A DNA stretch of 64,000 nucleotides from Arthrobacter_H sp030452125 (GCA_052379645.1 JBQSYU010000015.1); one strand, 5' to 3'. Positions 8,458 through 17,737 are shown, numbered from the stretch's first letter. A program made the numbers and translations. Notes: a model not told the origin generated them from the letters alone.

Positions 8458-9663
8458 TCAGCCGGTGCCGCTGCGGGCGAGCGCATGCACCCCGGCTTCC
8501 AGCGGGCCCCTCCGGCCGGCCCACTTCAGTCCGATGCCCACCAGCAGGGAACCGACGACGAAGTACAGGTACAACCCCAACCGCGGCATTCCGGCGGTGA
8601 CGGTGCTCAACGCGTCCAAGGCCACCAGGTGGCCGGCATAGAGGGTCAGCGTCGCGGACCCGGCGCCAGAGAGTGGCCAGAGCAGTGCTTCTCCGGCCAG
8701 GCCGAGCAGCGCCGACAGTGCCATGGCCAGCAACTGGCAGGCGCCCAGGACGGCGATCGCGGTCCCCGCCACATGCAGCAGATCCAAGGGGGCGCTGCTA
8801 TGCGGTGCGGAGAGGACGAACCACCAGGGGGTCCCTTCGACCCCTGCCAGGCCGTGCCCGGAGAGCAACGCAGCATCCAGGGGCAGACCGTTCCCCTCGG
8901 TGATCGCCGTCAAGGTCCGCAGCGCCTCGTCGTTGGCTCCGATCACCCGGTCCGAGAGCTCCCGGGCCGCCCACGCCAGGGACGCACCACCGACGGTGAA
9001 CGCCAGGGCGACCGGAGGCAGCGAGATCCGGCAGCGCCCCAGGGCCAGACCCAGCACGATGAATCCCGTCCAGACCAGGACCGGGTAGTAGCCGGTGATG
9101 AACAGATCGGCGGCCAACGAGGCCGGGCGCAGCAGGTCCGTCAGACCGGGGGAGGGGCCTACGGTGGCCGGGGAGATGCGGGACGTCGCCAGCGGGAAGA
9201 GCAGGTACCACAGGACGGGGGAGAGCAGCAGCCAGCCGATCGCCGAGAACCAGAGGGTGCGCCACCGCAAGCCGAGGAACACACTGGCGATCAGGAACAG
9301 CACCCCGTAGTGCACCAGGATGACGGCGACATTGGTGTTCAACGCTCCACAGCCCAACCCGATGACGGTGATCAACACGGCCCGGATCAGGACCGAGCGC
9401 CGCCCGGACCTGAGTCGGGTCCCGGTATGTGGGCGGCTTCCCCCGGTCAGCAGCGCCAAGCCGACACCGGCCAGGATCGCGAACAGTGCCGAGGACGTCC
9501 CGGCGAACAAGGTGGCCGTCCAGGTGGCATGGACGGCGCCGGAATCATCGGCCCGGGTCAACGGCAGGATGTGGGTGGCCATCATGCCCAGCAGGGCGAG
9601 GCCGCGGGCCACATCGACCCCCGCGATCCGACCAGCGGGGGCGGAGGCGCTCTGACTGGGCAT
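8458..9663 (-). CDS. DUF418 / acyltransferase-like multispanning membrane protein
   Basis: A polytopic membrane protein of 401 residues. The N-terminal segment GVDVARGLALLGMMATHI is typical of DUF418 and heparan-alpha-glucosaminide N-acetyltransferase-like proteins. The end (GLKWAGRRGPLEAGVHALAR) resembles the DUF418 C-terminal RGPLE signature. About ten hydrophobic helices lie between. I chose ATG 9663; a GTG at 9735 would add 24 residues, but a possible -10 (TATATT) lies inside that extension. The substrate is unknown. Confidence 0.72.
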   Translation of the reverse strand: MPSQSASAPAGRIAGVDVARGLALLGMMATHILPLTRADDSGAVHATWTATLFAGTSSALFAILAGVGLALLTGGSRPHTGTRLRSGRRSVLIRAVLITVIGLGCGALNTNVAVILVHYGVLFLIASVFLGLRWRTLWFSAIGWLLLSPVLWYLLFPLATSRISPATVGPSPGLTDLLRPASLAADLFITGYYPVLVWTGFIVLGLALGRCRISLPPVALAFTVGGASLAWAARELSDRVIGANDEALRTLTAITEGNGLPLDAALLSGHGLAGVEGTPWWFVLSAPHSSAPLDLLHVAGTAIAVLGACQLLAMALSALLGLAGEALLWPLSGAGSATLTLYAGHLVALDALSTVTAGMPRLGLYLYFVVGSLLVGIGLKWAGRRGPLEAGVHALARSGTG

Positions 9664-9848
9664 GGGCTCCTGGAGGATCGGATCGGGCGGCGGGGGTGCC
9701 GGGGACACACGGTCGAATATATCAAGGCGGGCCACCGGCCGGAGGGGGGACGACGGCGGAATCGGGCCCGCGTCGTCATCGTCGGCCGGGTGCGCGTCAT
9801 CTTGGTCACGTGGCGCGTGGACTCGGCGGTTTCGGGGTCCGTGCGGGG

Positions 9849-9854
9849 TAACGT
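9849..9854 (+). promoter_or_regulatory. Putative -10 box for leaderless dapA
   Basis: TAACGT ends 6 nt before the dapA ATG, and no Shine-Dalgarno precedes it. Confidence 0.4.
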
Positions 9855-9860
9855 GGTGCC

Positions 9861-10778
9861 ATGCCTACCCCGGAATCCAATACCCCGCGTCATGATGCCA
9901 TCTTCGGGAACCTGGGGACCGCCATGGTCACCCCGTTCACGCCCGCCGGCGAGGTCGACTACGACCAGGCAGCGGCCTTGGCGACCAAACTAGTCGATGA
10001 GGGCTGCGACAACCTGGTGGTCACCGGGACCACGGGGGAGACCTCGACGCTGACCGACGAGGAGAACGTGGGCATGTTCCGCACGGTCGTCGAAGCCGTG
10101 GGCGACCGTGCGAAGATCATCGCCGGGTCCACCACCAACGACACTGCCCACTCCATCCAGCTCTCCCAGGCCGCCGCGAAGGTCGGCGTGCACGGGCTGC
10201 TGGTCACCGCACCGTATTACAACAAGCCCAGCCAGGCCGGCGTCCGGGCCCACGTCGAGACGCTCGCTTCCTGCACCGATCTGCCCGTCATGGTCTATGA
10301 CATTCCCGGCCGCACCGGCATCTCCATCAGCACCGAAACCCTGATCCGTCTGGCCGAACACCCCAACGTGGTGGCGTTGAAGGATGCGAAGGCCGACTAC
10401 CAGGCCACCACCCGCGTGCTGGCCAGCACCGACCTGGATGTGTACTCCGGGGACGACGGGCTGACGCTGCCGCTGATGGCCGCCGGCGCCCAGGGGGTCA
10501 TCTCCGTGACCGCCCACGTCGCCACCGCCGCATACCGCCGCCTGGTGGACGCCCTGCTGGCCGGCGACCTGGCCACCGCCCGGGCCCTGCACTTCGAACT
10601 GGACCCCATCCAGCGTGCCGTCATGTCGCATATCCAAGGAGCCGTGGCCGCCAAGACGGTCCTGAAGTGGCAGGGGGTCCTCTCCAACGCGATCGTCCGT
10701 CTGCCCCTGGTGGAACCGACCGATGCCGAAGCGGCCCCCATTCGTGCGAATCTGGCCGAGGCGGGAATCAACCTCTAG
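9861..10778 (+). CDS. dapA: 4-hydroxy-tetrahydrodipicolinate synthase DapA
   Basis: Condenses pyruvate with aspartate semialdehyde, the first committed step to diaminopimelate and lysine. It is a 305-residue TIM-barrel aldolase. Visible motifs are GTAMVTPFT, LVVTGTTGETSTLTDEE, VTAPYYNKPSQAGV, the catalytic tyrosine in VMVYDIPGRTG and the Schiff-base lysine in VVALKDAKADY. The order dapA-RNase J-ftsK is common in Micrococcaceae and relatives. A leaderless start is likely. Confidence 0.95.
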   Translation: MPTPESNTPRHDAIFGNLGTAMVTPFTPAGEVDYDQAAALATKLVDEGCDNLVVTGTTGETSTLTDEENVGMFRTVVEAVGDRAKIIAGSTTNDTAHSIQLSQAAAKVGVHGLLVTAPYYNKPSQAGVRAHVETLASCTDLPVMVYDIPGRTGISISTETLIRLAEHPNVVALKDAKADYQATTRVLASTDLDVYSGDDGLTLPLMAAGAQGVISVTAHVATAAYRRLVDALLAGDLATARALHFELDPIQRAVMSHIQGAVAAKTVLKWQGVLSNAIVRLPLVEPTDAEAAPIRANLAEAGINL

Positions 10779-10791
10779 GAAAGGGGCCCCG

Positions 10792-12498
10792 ATGAGCGAA
10801 ACCAGCGTCGTGCCGGAGCAGGAAACGTACCCGAACCCGCCACCGCCATTGGCCCATGACGTCCTGCGGATCGTCCCCCTCGGCGGCATCGGGGAAATCG
10901 GGCGGAACATGGCCGTCTTCGAGATCGACGGCAAACTGCTCATCGTGGACTGCGGGCTCCTCTTCCCCGAGGAACACCAGCCCGGGGTGGACGTCATCCT
11001 GCCGGACTTCGACTACATCCGCGAGCGCATCGACGACGTGGTCGGCGTCGTACTGACCCACGGGCACGAGGACCATATCGGGGCCGTGCCCTACCTGCTG
11101 CGGTTGCGCGGGGACATCCCGCTGATCGGATCGCAGCTGACGCTGGCCCTGGTCGAAGCCAAACTTCTCGAACACCGGATCACCCCGGTGCTGGTCACCG
11201 TCGAGGAAGGCCAACGCCACACGTTCGCCGGCTTCGAAACCGAATTCGTGGCAGTGAACCACTCGATCCCCGACGCGCTGGCCGTATTCATCCGCACGAG
11301 CGCCGGTACGGTGCTGCATACCGGCGACTTCAAGATGGACCAGTTGCCGTTGGACGGACGCATTACCGACCTACGGGCCTTCGCCCGCCTGGGCGAAGAA
11401 GGCGTGGACCTGTTCATGTCCGACTCCACCAACGCGGACGTCCCGGGCTTCACGACGGCCGAACAGGAGATCGGGCCGGTCCTGGACGATTTGTTCTCCC
11501 GGGCCACCCGACGCATCATCGTCGCCTCCTTCTCCTCCCACGTCCACCGGGTCCAACAAGTGCTCAACTCCGCCGCCACGCACGGGCGCCAGGTCGCCTT
11601 CGTCGGGCGTTCCATGGTCAGGAACATGGGCATCGCCGCCCGGCTGGGGTACCTGGAGGTGCCCGAGGGCATCCTGATCGACCTCAAGGAAGCGGACCGG
11701 CTTCCCGAGGAGCGGGTGGTCTTGATGTCCACCGGCTCCCAGGGCGAATCCATGGCGGCACTCTCCCGGATGGCCACCGGCGACCACCGGGTCACCGTCG
11801 GCCGCGGGGACACCATCATCCTGGCTTCCTCCCTGATCCCCGGCAATGAGAACGCCGTCTTCCGGGTGATCAACTCCCTGATGGCCCTGGGGGCCGACGT
11901 CGTGCACAAGGGCACGGCCAAGGTCCACGTCTCGGGGCACGCCTCCGCCGGGGAACTGCTCTACTGCTACAACATCCTGCGGCCGGGCCATGCCATGCCT
12001 GTGCACGGCGAAACCCGGCACCTGCTGGCCAACGCCCGTATTGCCGAACAAACCGGCGTTCCCGCGCAGAACATCCTGGTCACCGAGGACGGGGCCGTGG
12101 TCGACCTGAAAGACGGGGTGGCCCGACGGGTCGGCACCGTGGACTGCGAGCTGGTCTATGTCGACGGATCAGCAGTGGGAAGCATCACCGAGGAGGACCT
12201 CAAGGACCGCATCGTCCTGGGCGAGGAAGGATTCATCTCCGTGATCTCGGTCATCAACCGACAGCGCGGAACCGTGCTCTCCGGACCCGACATCCACTCC
12301 CGCGGGGTGGCCGAGGATGCCGACGTGCTCGAATCCATTAAACCGGCGATCCTCACGGCCCTGCAGGAGGCGCTGGCGAAGAACCCGGAGGCGACCACCC
12401 ACCAATTGCAGCAGGTCGTGCGCCGGAGCATCGGGTCCTGGCTCGGACGGACCCTGCGCCGCAAACCACTGATCATGCCGGTTGTCCTGGAGGCCTGA
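10792..12498 (+). CDS. rnj: Ribonuclease J
   Basis: Metallo-beta-lactamase/beta-CASP ribonuclease with 5'-exo and endonuclease activity in mRNA decay and rRNA maturation, 568 residues. The zinc site is HGHEDH at residues 90-95. Other motifs are LHTGDFKMDQLPLDG, SDSTNADVPG, VASFSSHVHRVQQV and, in the beta-CASP part, SGHASAGEL and PVHGE. The C-terminal RNase J domain is present. The start is ATG 10792 after AGGAAAGGGG. It lies 13 bp after dapA and probably shares its transcript. Confidence 0.95.
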   Translation: MSETSVVPEQETYPNPPPPLAHDVLRIVPLGGIGEIGRNMAVFEIDGKLLIVDCGLLFPEEHQPGVDVILPDFDYIRERIDDVVGVVLTHGHEDHIGAVPYLLRLRGDIPLIGSQLTLALVEAKLLEHRITPVLVTVEEGQRHTFAGFETEFVAVNHSIPDALAVFIRTSAGTVLHTGDFKMDQLPLDGRITDLRAFARLGEEGVDLFMSDSTNADVPGFTTAEQEIGPVLDDLFSRATRRIIVASFSSHVHRVQQVLNSAATHGRQVAFVGRSMVRNMGIAARLGYLEVPEGILIDLKEADRLPEERVVLMSTGSQGESMAALSRMATGDHRVTVGRGDTIILASSLIPGNENAVFRVINSLMALGADVVHKGTAKVHVSGHASAGELLYCYNILRPGHAMPVHGETRHLLANARIAEQTGVPAQNILVTEDGAVVDLKDGVARRVGTVDCELVYVDGSAVGSITEEDLKDRIVLGEEGFISVISVINRQRGTVLSGPDIHSRGVAEDADVLESIKPAILTALQEALAKNPEATTHQLQQVVRRSIGSWLGRTLRRKPLIMPVVLEA

Positions 12499-12535
12499 AG
12501 GCGTGTGAATCCGGGGTTTTGACCCCTGGATCCTG

Positions 12536-12541
12536 TACGGT
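12536..12541 (+). promoter_or_regulatory. Putative -10 box for leaderless ftsK
   Basis: TACGGT is located 7 nt before the ftsK ATG. Confidence 0.35.
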
Positions 12542-12548
12542 TGCGCAT

Positions 12549-15470
12549 ATGGCGACCCGTACTTCCCCCACCCCGACGAAGGCCTCCGGCCGCAAACCGG
12601 CGGGCAAGACTCCAGCGCGCGGAAAACCGGCTTCCGGTTCCACGCGCCAGGGCGGGACGAAGCCGGTGGGAAACACCGCCGAGGCCGACCAGGACATCGC
12701 CCTGCCGCTACGCGCCATCCGTGGCCTCTGGATGGGCCTGGCCCGGGTGATCGGCGGCGCCTTCCGCAAGATCGGCCAGGACGTGCGCCCGGACCGTGAC
12801 ATTCGTCGCGACGGCACCGGACTCTTTCTGGTCGTCATCGCCGTCATCGTCGGCAGCGTCGAGTGGTGGGGACTGCGCGGGGTCGGTTGGTACGGAACCA
12901 CCGTGCACAACGTCTTCGGCGGATCCCTGGGCTTCATGGCCTCGCTGCTGCCGCTGGTGCTGTTCATCGGCGCCTACCGTCTCTTCCGCCGCCCCGCCGA
13001 AAACCGCGCCAACAACCGCATCGGCATCGGCCTGACCCTGGCGACATTCTCCATCGCCGGGATCGCCCATGTCGCCGCCGGATTGCCGACCCTGGACGAA
13101 CCGCTCGACGCGCTCCGAGCCGGTGGCGGCGTCGTCGGGTTCCTCATCACCGTTCCGTTGGCCGGACTGCTGACCCAGTGGGGTGCCCTGGCGATCATGA
13201 TCGCCGGCGCCGTGCTCAGCGTGATGATCATGACCGCCACCCCGTTCCGCCATATCCCGGCCCGTCTGCGCCAAGGCTACGAATGGATCATGGGCCAGCC
13301 GGAGCCCGGTTCCGAACCCCGTGAACCCGAGGACCCGAACGATCCAGAACACGATCAGAGCTACCTCTATGCCGACCGCGGTGCCGCGGCCCCCAGGCCC
13401 AAGCGCAGCCGCCGCGCCGGCAAGGCAGCCAGGGCCCGCCAACGCGAGGAAGAGGAGGCCGCCGCAGCAGCAAGCGAAGGCCTCACCGGCGATGAAGCCT
13501 ATGACAATGCCGTCATCAACGACCGTGATGCCCAGACCAAACCGGTTCCGGAACCGCAGATCCCCCCGGGTGTACGCCGGCCCACGGCATCCGAAAAGGC
13601 CATGGAAAAGGTCAAGAACGACGTCGGACTGGGCACCCCCGCTGCGGGGCAGGATGGGGAACCGGCCACCGAGGCGCTGGATACCACCGCGATCAACGGC
13701 ATGCTGGCCGGCTCCGGGAGCGCGGCGGCCCCCGCCACCGTGGCCTCCAACCCGGTGGCCCAGCCGGCCCCCTTGTCACCGATCCCGCAGCGCACCGAAC
13801 AGCTCCAGCTCTCCGGCGACGTCGCCTACACCCTGCCTTCCTCGGAGTTCCTGCCGGCAGGTCCTCCCGCGAAGGAACGTTCCGAGGCCAACGACGCCGT
13901 CGTGAAGGCACTCACCGACACCCTGGACCAGTTCAAGGTCGAGGCCCACGTCACCGGTTTCAGCCGTGGGCCTACGGTCACCCGGTACGAGATCGAGCTC
14001 TCCCCGGGGACCAAGGTCGAACGCGTGACCGCCTTGTCCAAGAACATCTCCTATGCGGTGGCCTCCTCTGACGTGCGCATCCTCTCGCCGATCCCCGGCA
14101 AGAGTGCCATCGGCATCGAGATCCCCAACACCGACAAGGAAGTGGTTGCCCTCGGCGACGTGCTGCGTTCGAACGCGGCCCGCAAGACCGAACACCCCAT
14201 GGTCATGGGCATCGGCAAGGACGTCGAAGGCGGGTTCGTGGTCGCGAACCTGGCCAAGATGCCGCATATGCTCGTCGCCGGTGCCACTGGTGCCGGTAAG
14301 TCCGCCTTCGTGAACTCGATGATCACCTCGATCCTGATGCGGGCCACCCCCGACGATGTGCGCATGGTCATGGTCGACCCCAAGAGGGTGGAACTGACCG
14401 CCTACGAGGGCGTTCCGCACCTGATCACCCCGATCATCACGAGCCCGAAGAAGGCGGCAGAAGCCCTGCAATGGGTCGTGCGCGAGATGGACACCCGCTA
14501 CGACGACCTGGCGAACTTCGGATATAAGCACATCGACGACTTCAACAAGGGGGTGCGCAACGGCAAGGTGGTTCCGCCCGAGGGCTCCAAGCGGGTGCTG
14601 AAGCCCTACCCGTACCTGCTGGTGATCGTCGATGAGCTGGCCGATCTGATGATGGTCGCCCCGCGTGACGTCGAGGACTCGATCGTGCGCATCACCCAGC
14701 TCGCCCGGGCCGCAGGCATCCACCTGGTCCTGGCCACCCAGCGCCCCTCCGTGGATGTGGTCACCGGGTTGATCAAGGCCAACGTGCCCTCCCGCATGGC
14801 GTTCGCCACCTCCTCGGTCACCGATTCCCGCGTGGTGCTGGACCAGCCGGGAGCCGAGAAGCTGCTGGGACAGGGCGATGCCTTGTTCCTGCCCATGGGG
14901 GTCTCCAAGCCGATGCGTGTGCAGGGCTCCTGGGTCACCGAATCCGAGATCCACCGGGTCGTGGAGCACGTCAAGGGCCAGCTCACGGCCGTCTACCGCG
15001 AGGATGTCGCGGTGGAGGCGGCGCCCAAGAAGGACATCGACGACGACATCGGCGATGATCTCGAGGTGCTGCTGCAGGCCACCGAACTGGTGGTCACCAC
15101 CCAGTTCGGTTCCACCTCGATGCTCCAACGCAAACTCCGGGTCGGCTTCGCCAAGGCCGGACGACTGATGGACCTGTTGGAATCACGCGGCGTCGTCGGT
15201 GCCTCCGAGGGATCCAAGGCCCGAGACGTCCTGGTCCAGCCCGACGACCTGCCGGCCGTGCTCGCCGCCATGCGCGGGGACACCGCTCCGGCTGCTCCCG
15301 AGGAGGTGGCCCCGGCCGAGGCCGCCCTCGTCGAGAACGCCAACGCGAACCACCAGGGCGCCGATCTGGTGGCCGAGGACCTCGCCTCACGGGCCCAAAG
15401 CACCGACTACCACGATGAAGACGACGGCGACTCCGGTTCGGAAGACGCCTGGAACCTCACTGGACGGTAA
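12549..15470 (+). CDS. ftsK: DNA translocase FtsK/SpoIIIE
   Basis: Septum-anchored DNA pump that clears and orders chromosomes during division, 973 residues. A basic Lys/Pro-rich N-terminus precedes about four membrane helices (roughly residues 90-225). An acidic/Ala-rich linker follows, then the RecA-like motor with Walker A GATGAGKS at 578-585 and Walker B VIVDELADLMMV. The C-terminal winged-helix gamma domain (TTQFGSTSMLQRKLRVGFAK) reads KOPS sequences. I start at ATG 12549 because TACGGT sits 7 nt before it; the upstream GTG at 12519 lacks such support. Confidence 0.93.
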   Translation: MATRTSPTPTKASGRKPAGKTPARGKPASGSTRQGGTKPVGNTAEADQDIALPLRAIRGLWMGLARVIGGAFRKIGQDVRPDRDIRRDGTGLFLVVIAVIVGSVEWWGLRGVGWYGTTVHNVFGGSLGFMASLLPLVLFIGAYRLFRRPAENRANNRIGIGLTLATFSIAGIAHVAAGLPTLDEPLDALRAGGGVVGFLITVPLAGLLTQWGALAIMIAGAVLSVMIMTATPFRHIPARLRQGYEWIMGQPEPGSEPREPEDPNDPEHDQSYLYADRGAAAPRPKRSRRAGKAARARQREEEEAAAAASEGLTGDEAYDNAVINDRDAQTKPVPEPQIPPGVRRPTASEKAMEKVKNDVGLGTPAAGQDGEPATEALDTTAINGMLAGSGSAAAPATVASNPVAQPAPLSPIPQRTEQLQLSGDVAYTLPSSEFLPAGPPAKERSEANDAVVKALTDTLDQFKVEAHVTGFSRGPTVTRYEIELSPGTKVERVTALSKNISYAVASSDVRILSPIPGKSAIGIEIPNTDKEVVALGDVLRSNAARKTEHPMVMGIGKDVEGGFVVANLAKMPHMLVAGATGAGKSAFVNSMITSILMRATPDDVRMVMVDPKRVELTAYEGVPHLITPIITSPKKAAEALQWVVREMDTRYDDLANFGYKHIDDFNKGVRNGKVVPPEGSKRVLKPYPYLLVIVDELADLMMVAPRDVEDSIVRITQLARAAGIHLVLATQRPSVDVVTGLIKANVPSRMAFATSSVTDSRVVLDQPGAEKLLGQGDALFLPMGVSKPMRVQGSWVTESEIHRVVEHVKGQLTAVYREDVAVEAAPKKDIDDDIGDDLEVLLQATELVVTTQFGSTSMLQRKLRVGFAKAGRLMDLLESRGVVGASEGSKARDVLVQPDDLPAVLAAMRGDTAPAAPEEVAPAEAALVENANANHQGADLVAEDLASRAQSTDYHDEDDGDSGSEDAWNLTGR

Positions 15471-15473
15471 CCT
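15468..15473 (+). promoter_or_regulatory. Putative -10 box for pgsA overlapping the ftsK stop
   Basis: TAACCT starts with the ftsK stop codon TAA and ends 6 nt before the pgsA GTG. Confidence 0.35.
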
Positions 15474-15479
15474 GAAAGG

Positions 15480-16088
15480 GTGACTGATACACCTGCAGGA
15501 CCGGCCCCCGGCCATGTCCCGACCCTGAACATCGCCAACGTCCTGACGACCCTGCGGATCATCATGGTCCCCTTCTTCGTCTGGGCGCTGGTGGCCGATG
15601 ACCAACAGCACGCGGCCTTGAGATGGGTGGCCGTCGGCCTCTTCGTCGTGGCCATGTATACGGACAAACTCGACGGGGACCTGGCCCGCAGCCGCGGGCT
15701 GATCACCAACTTCGGGAAGATTGCCGACCCGATCGCCGATAAGCTCCTGCTGGGGGCCGCCCTGGTGACCCTGTCGTGGCTGGGCGAACTCTGGTGGTGG
15801 ATCACCATCGTCATCCTGGTGCGCGAGCTCGGGATCACGCTGCTGCGCTTCGCCGTGCTGCGCCGCGGGGTCATCGCCGCCTCGCGCGGCGGGAAGCTGA
15901 AGACCGTCACCCAGACGGCAGGCCTGTTCCTGCTGTTGCTGCCGTTCACCCCGGCGATCACCTGGCTGTCCATCGTGGCCCTGATCGTGATCCTGCTGGC
16001 CGCACTGATCACCGTCTACACGGGGATCGACTACATCATCCAGGCCGCGCGGATGGCCCCGGCCGGCCAAGGGACCGAGACCCCGTGA
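15480..16088 (+). CDS. pgsA: CDP-diacylglycerol-glycerol-3-phosphate 3-phosphatidyltransferase PgsA
   Basis: Membrane enzyme making phosphatidylglycerol phosphate from CDP-diacylglycerol and glycerol-3-phosphate. It has 202 residues from GTG. The complete CDP-alcohol phosphotransferase signature is present: DKLDGDLARSRG followed by GKIADPIADK, giving the D-x2-DG-x2-AR-x8-G-x3-D-x3-D spacing. About five membrane helices surround it. It lies 9 nt after ftsK and overlaps cinA by 4 nt. Confidence 0.92.
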   Translation: MTDTPAGPAPGHVPTLNIANVLTTLRIIMVPFFVWALVADDQQHAALRWVAVGLFVVAMYTDKLDGDLARSRGLITNFGKIADPIADKLLLGAALVTLSWLGELWWWITIVILVRELGITLLRFAVLRRGVIAASRGGKLKTVTQTAGLFLLLLPFTPAITWLSIVALIVILLAALITVYTGIDYIIQAARMAPAGQGTETP

Positions 16089-16573
16089 CCGGCGGTGGCA
16101 CCCCGGCGCTGGCCGCACGGATCATCTCCGAGGCGACCCGGCGGGGGATCACCGTGGCGACCGCCGAGTCGCTGACGGCAGGTTGGATCTCCGCCGCGTT
16201 GGCCGATGTCCCCGGAGCCTCGGCCGTGCTGCGCGGGGGAGTGGTCAGCTACCACAACCAGGTCAAGCAGGAGGTGCTGGGCGTCGACGCGTCCCTGCTG
16301 GAGAGCAGGGGGTCCGTCGATGCGGAAGTGGCCCGTCGGATGGCGGTCGGGGCCCGCCGGATCTGCACCAGCGACGTCGCCGTTGCCAGTACCGGGGTGG
16401 CCGGCCCGGATGCCCACGACGGCAAGGAAGTCGGGACGGTCTTCATCGGCCATGCCGGGCCCCACGGTAGCGGCGCGGTCGAATTCCGGTTCACCGGAGG
16501 ACGGCAAGCCATCCGCGCCCAGGCCTGTGAGAGGGCACTGGAACGACTGCTGGAACTCATCGAGGCGGAATGA
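16085..16573 (+). CDS. cinA: CinA C-terminal family nicotinamide-nucleotide amidohydrolase
   Basis: Stand-alone CinA C-terminal domain (PncC type) of 162 residues, predicted to deamidate nicotinamide mononucleotide in NAD salvage. Signatures are TVATAESLTAGWISAALADV, GGVVSYHNQVKQEVLGV and VASTGVAGPDAHDGKEVGTV. The N-terminal molybdopterin-binding half of long CinA proteins is absent, as is usual for this short form. GTG 16085 overlaps the pgsA stop. Confidence 0.9.
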   Translation: MTGGGTPALAARIISEATRRGITVATAESLTAGWISAALADVPGASAVLRGGVVSYHNQVKQEVLGVDASLLESRGSVDAEVARRMAVGARRICTSDVAVASTGVAGPDAHDGKEVGTVFIGHAGPHGSGAVEFRFTGGRQAIRAQACERALERLLELIEAE

Positions 16574-16621
16574 GCCTCCACCACCGGCGCGGAATACTGG
16601 CTGTGGGGGCAGTTTTGTGAC

Positions 16622-16834
16622 TAGGCTGGGGGCTGGGGAACAAAATCGAGGTCCCGTTAGTTGAAAAAACTACAGGGTCCATGACAGGACCCATCGGCCA
16701 GGGACACCTGGCACAGGATCAAAAGGAGTAAGGCGATACACATGGTCAAGCAACCCGTATCCGTAAACGGCGTCGTCCGTTGGCGCGATGTGGGACTGAC
16801 AGAAGATGCCCATCGCGAGCATAAGGAGCCCAAA
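16622..16834 (+). promoter_or_regulatory. Structured 5' leader of the ClgR gene with putative -10
   Basis: TAGGCT at 16622-16627 is a plausible -10, giving a leader of about 200 nt. It holds an imperfect inverted repeat (16650-16680; TAGTT and AACTA as the inner arms), GGGTCC-N6-GGACCC (16675-16692) and GCCAGG-N4-CCTGGC (16697-16712). An in-frame ATG at 16742 could extend the downstream gene by 31 codons. Confidence 0.4.
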
Positions 16835-17179
16835 ATGGTAGTACTCCGCCACGAGATCGGGGACGTCCTGAGGGATGTCCGCCAGCGTCAGGGCAGGACC
16901 CTACGCGAGGTCTCGCATAATGCCCGTGTTTCCCTTGGTTACCTCTCCGAGGTGGAGCGTGGACAGAAGGAAGCGTCGTCCGAACTGCTCTCATCGATTT
17001 GCGGGGCATTGGACGTTCCGTTGTCCTTGATGCTTCGCGAGGTCAGCGACCGGGTCGCGATGGCCGAGGGCGTCGACATCCCCGACACCGTCCCGTCGGA
17101 CCTCACCAACGAGTTCGCCACGGTCCTTCCCGAGGAATGGACCGAAGGCCTGGCCCAGGGCATGGCCCCGACCCACTAA
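16835..17179 (+). CDS. clgR: ClgR-type XRE-family transcriptional regulator
   Basis: A 114-residue helix-turn-helix activator of the actinobacterial ClgR type, which controls clp protease and other envelope or stress genes. The HTH lies in RTLREVSHNARVSLGYLSEV, followed by the ClgR-typical ERGQKEASSELLSSICGALD. ATG 16835 is preferred because AAGGAG sits 6 nt upstream. An in-frame ATG at 16742 would add 31 residues whose third-codon GC is visibly lower than in the body of the gene. Position after cinA and before recA is standard in the group. Confidence 0.87.
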   Translation: MVVLRHEIGDVLRDVRQRQGRTLREVSHNARVSLGYLSEVERGQKEASSELLSSICGALDVPLSLMLREVSDRVAMAEGVDIPDTVPSDLTNEFATVLPEEWTEGLAQGMAPTH

Positions 17180-17207
17180 CGCCGGGAACATCCCCTCACG
17201 CCATGAC

Positions 17208-17242
17208 AGCAGGGCAGCCGTTCACACGGCTGTCCTGCTTTC
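17208..17242 (+). terminator. Terminator hairpin after clgR
   Basis: AGCAGGGCAGCCGT and ACGGCTGTCCTGCT form a 14-bp stem (one G-U) around the loop TCAC, followed by a short T run. It sits between convergent clgR and the MarR gene and may serve both. Confidence 0.8.
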
Positions 17243-17257
17243 CGTTAACGACGTGCT

Positions 17258-17737
17258 TCAGCCCCGATCATTCAAATAGGAGCCGTTCAGCTTGGTCAGC
17301 AAGGCGGCCAACGACAACAACTCCTCGTCGGGCCAGTCGGCGAGCAGGTCTTGGAAGACATGCTGGCGGGAGGTCTGCGCCGCAGCCAGTTGCCGTGCCC
17401 CGGCCGGGGTCAGGGTGATCGACTGGGCCCGGCCATCCGAGGGATCGGCGACCTTGGCCAGCACCCCCAGCTCCTCGAGCATCTTGACCTGGCGGCTCAC
17501 CGAGGGTTTGCCGACGCCGATCTCCGCAGCCAACTCGGTCAACCTCAGGGTCCCACGACGTTGCAGCGCCGCCAACAGGCCGTAGGCTCCCGGCTCCATA
17601 TCGGGGTGGACCTGCTTGGCGACCTTATTGCCATTGGCCCGGGCCCGACGCCAGAGGAAACTGAGCTGCTCCTCCATGTCATGGATGGCTCGGGTGCGCT
17701 GGGCCACTGCCTCATCTGCGGGATCGGGTGCATTCAT
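17258..17737 (-). CDS. MarR-family transcriptional regulator
   Basis: A 159-residue winged-helix regulator. The DNA-binding region is LRLTELAAEIGVGKPSVSRQ with wing ADPSDGRAQSITLTPAGARQ, the classic MarR pattern. The start is ATG 17737; TAAGAT lies 6 nt upstream (complement of 17744-17749), so a leaderless transcript is likely. It is divergent from the DUF3046 gene and convergent with clgR. The ligand and targets are unknown, and no adjacent transporter gives a hint. Confidence 0.85.
   Translation of the reverse strand: MNAPDPADEAVAQRTRAIHDMEEQLSFLWRRARANGNKVAKQVHPDMEPGAYGLLAALQRRGTLRLTELAAEIGVGKPSVSRQVKMLEELGVLAKVADPSDGRAQSITLTPAGARQLAAAQTSRQHVFQDLLADWPDEELLSLAALLTKLNGSYLNDRG

Noticed and set aside
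8485..9993. A 502-codon plus-strand ORF opposite the DUF418 gene
   Set aside because: Gln/Gly/Arg-rich low-complexity translation typical of a shadow frame; the minus strand encodes clear membrane helices.
13776..15128. A 450-codon minus-strand ORF opposite ftsK
   Set aside because: Composition rich in His, Gly, Asp and Arg without motifs; ftsK on the other strand is unmistakable.
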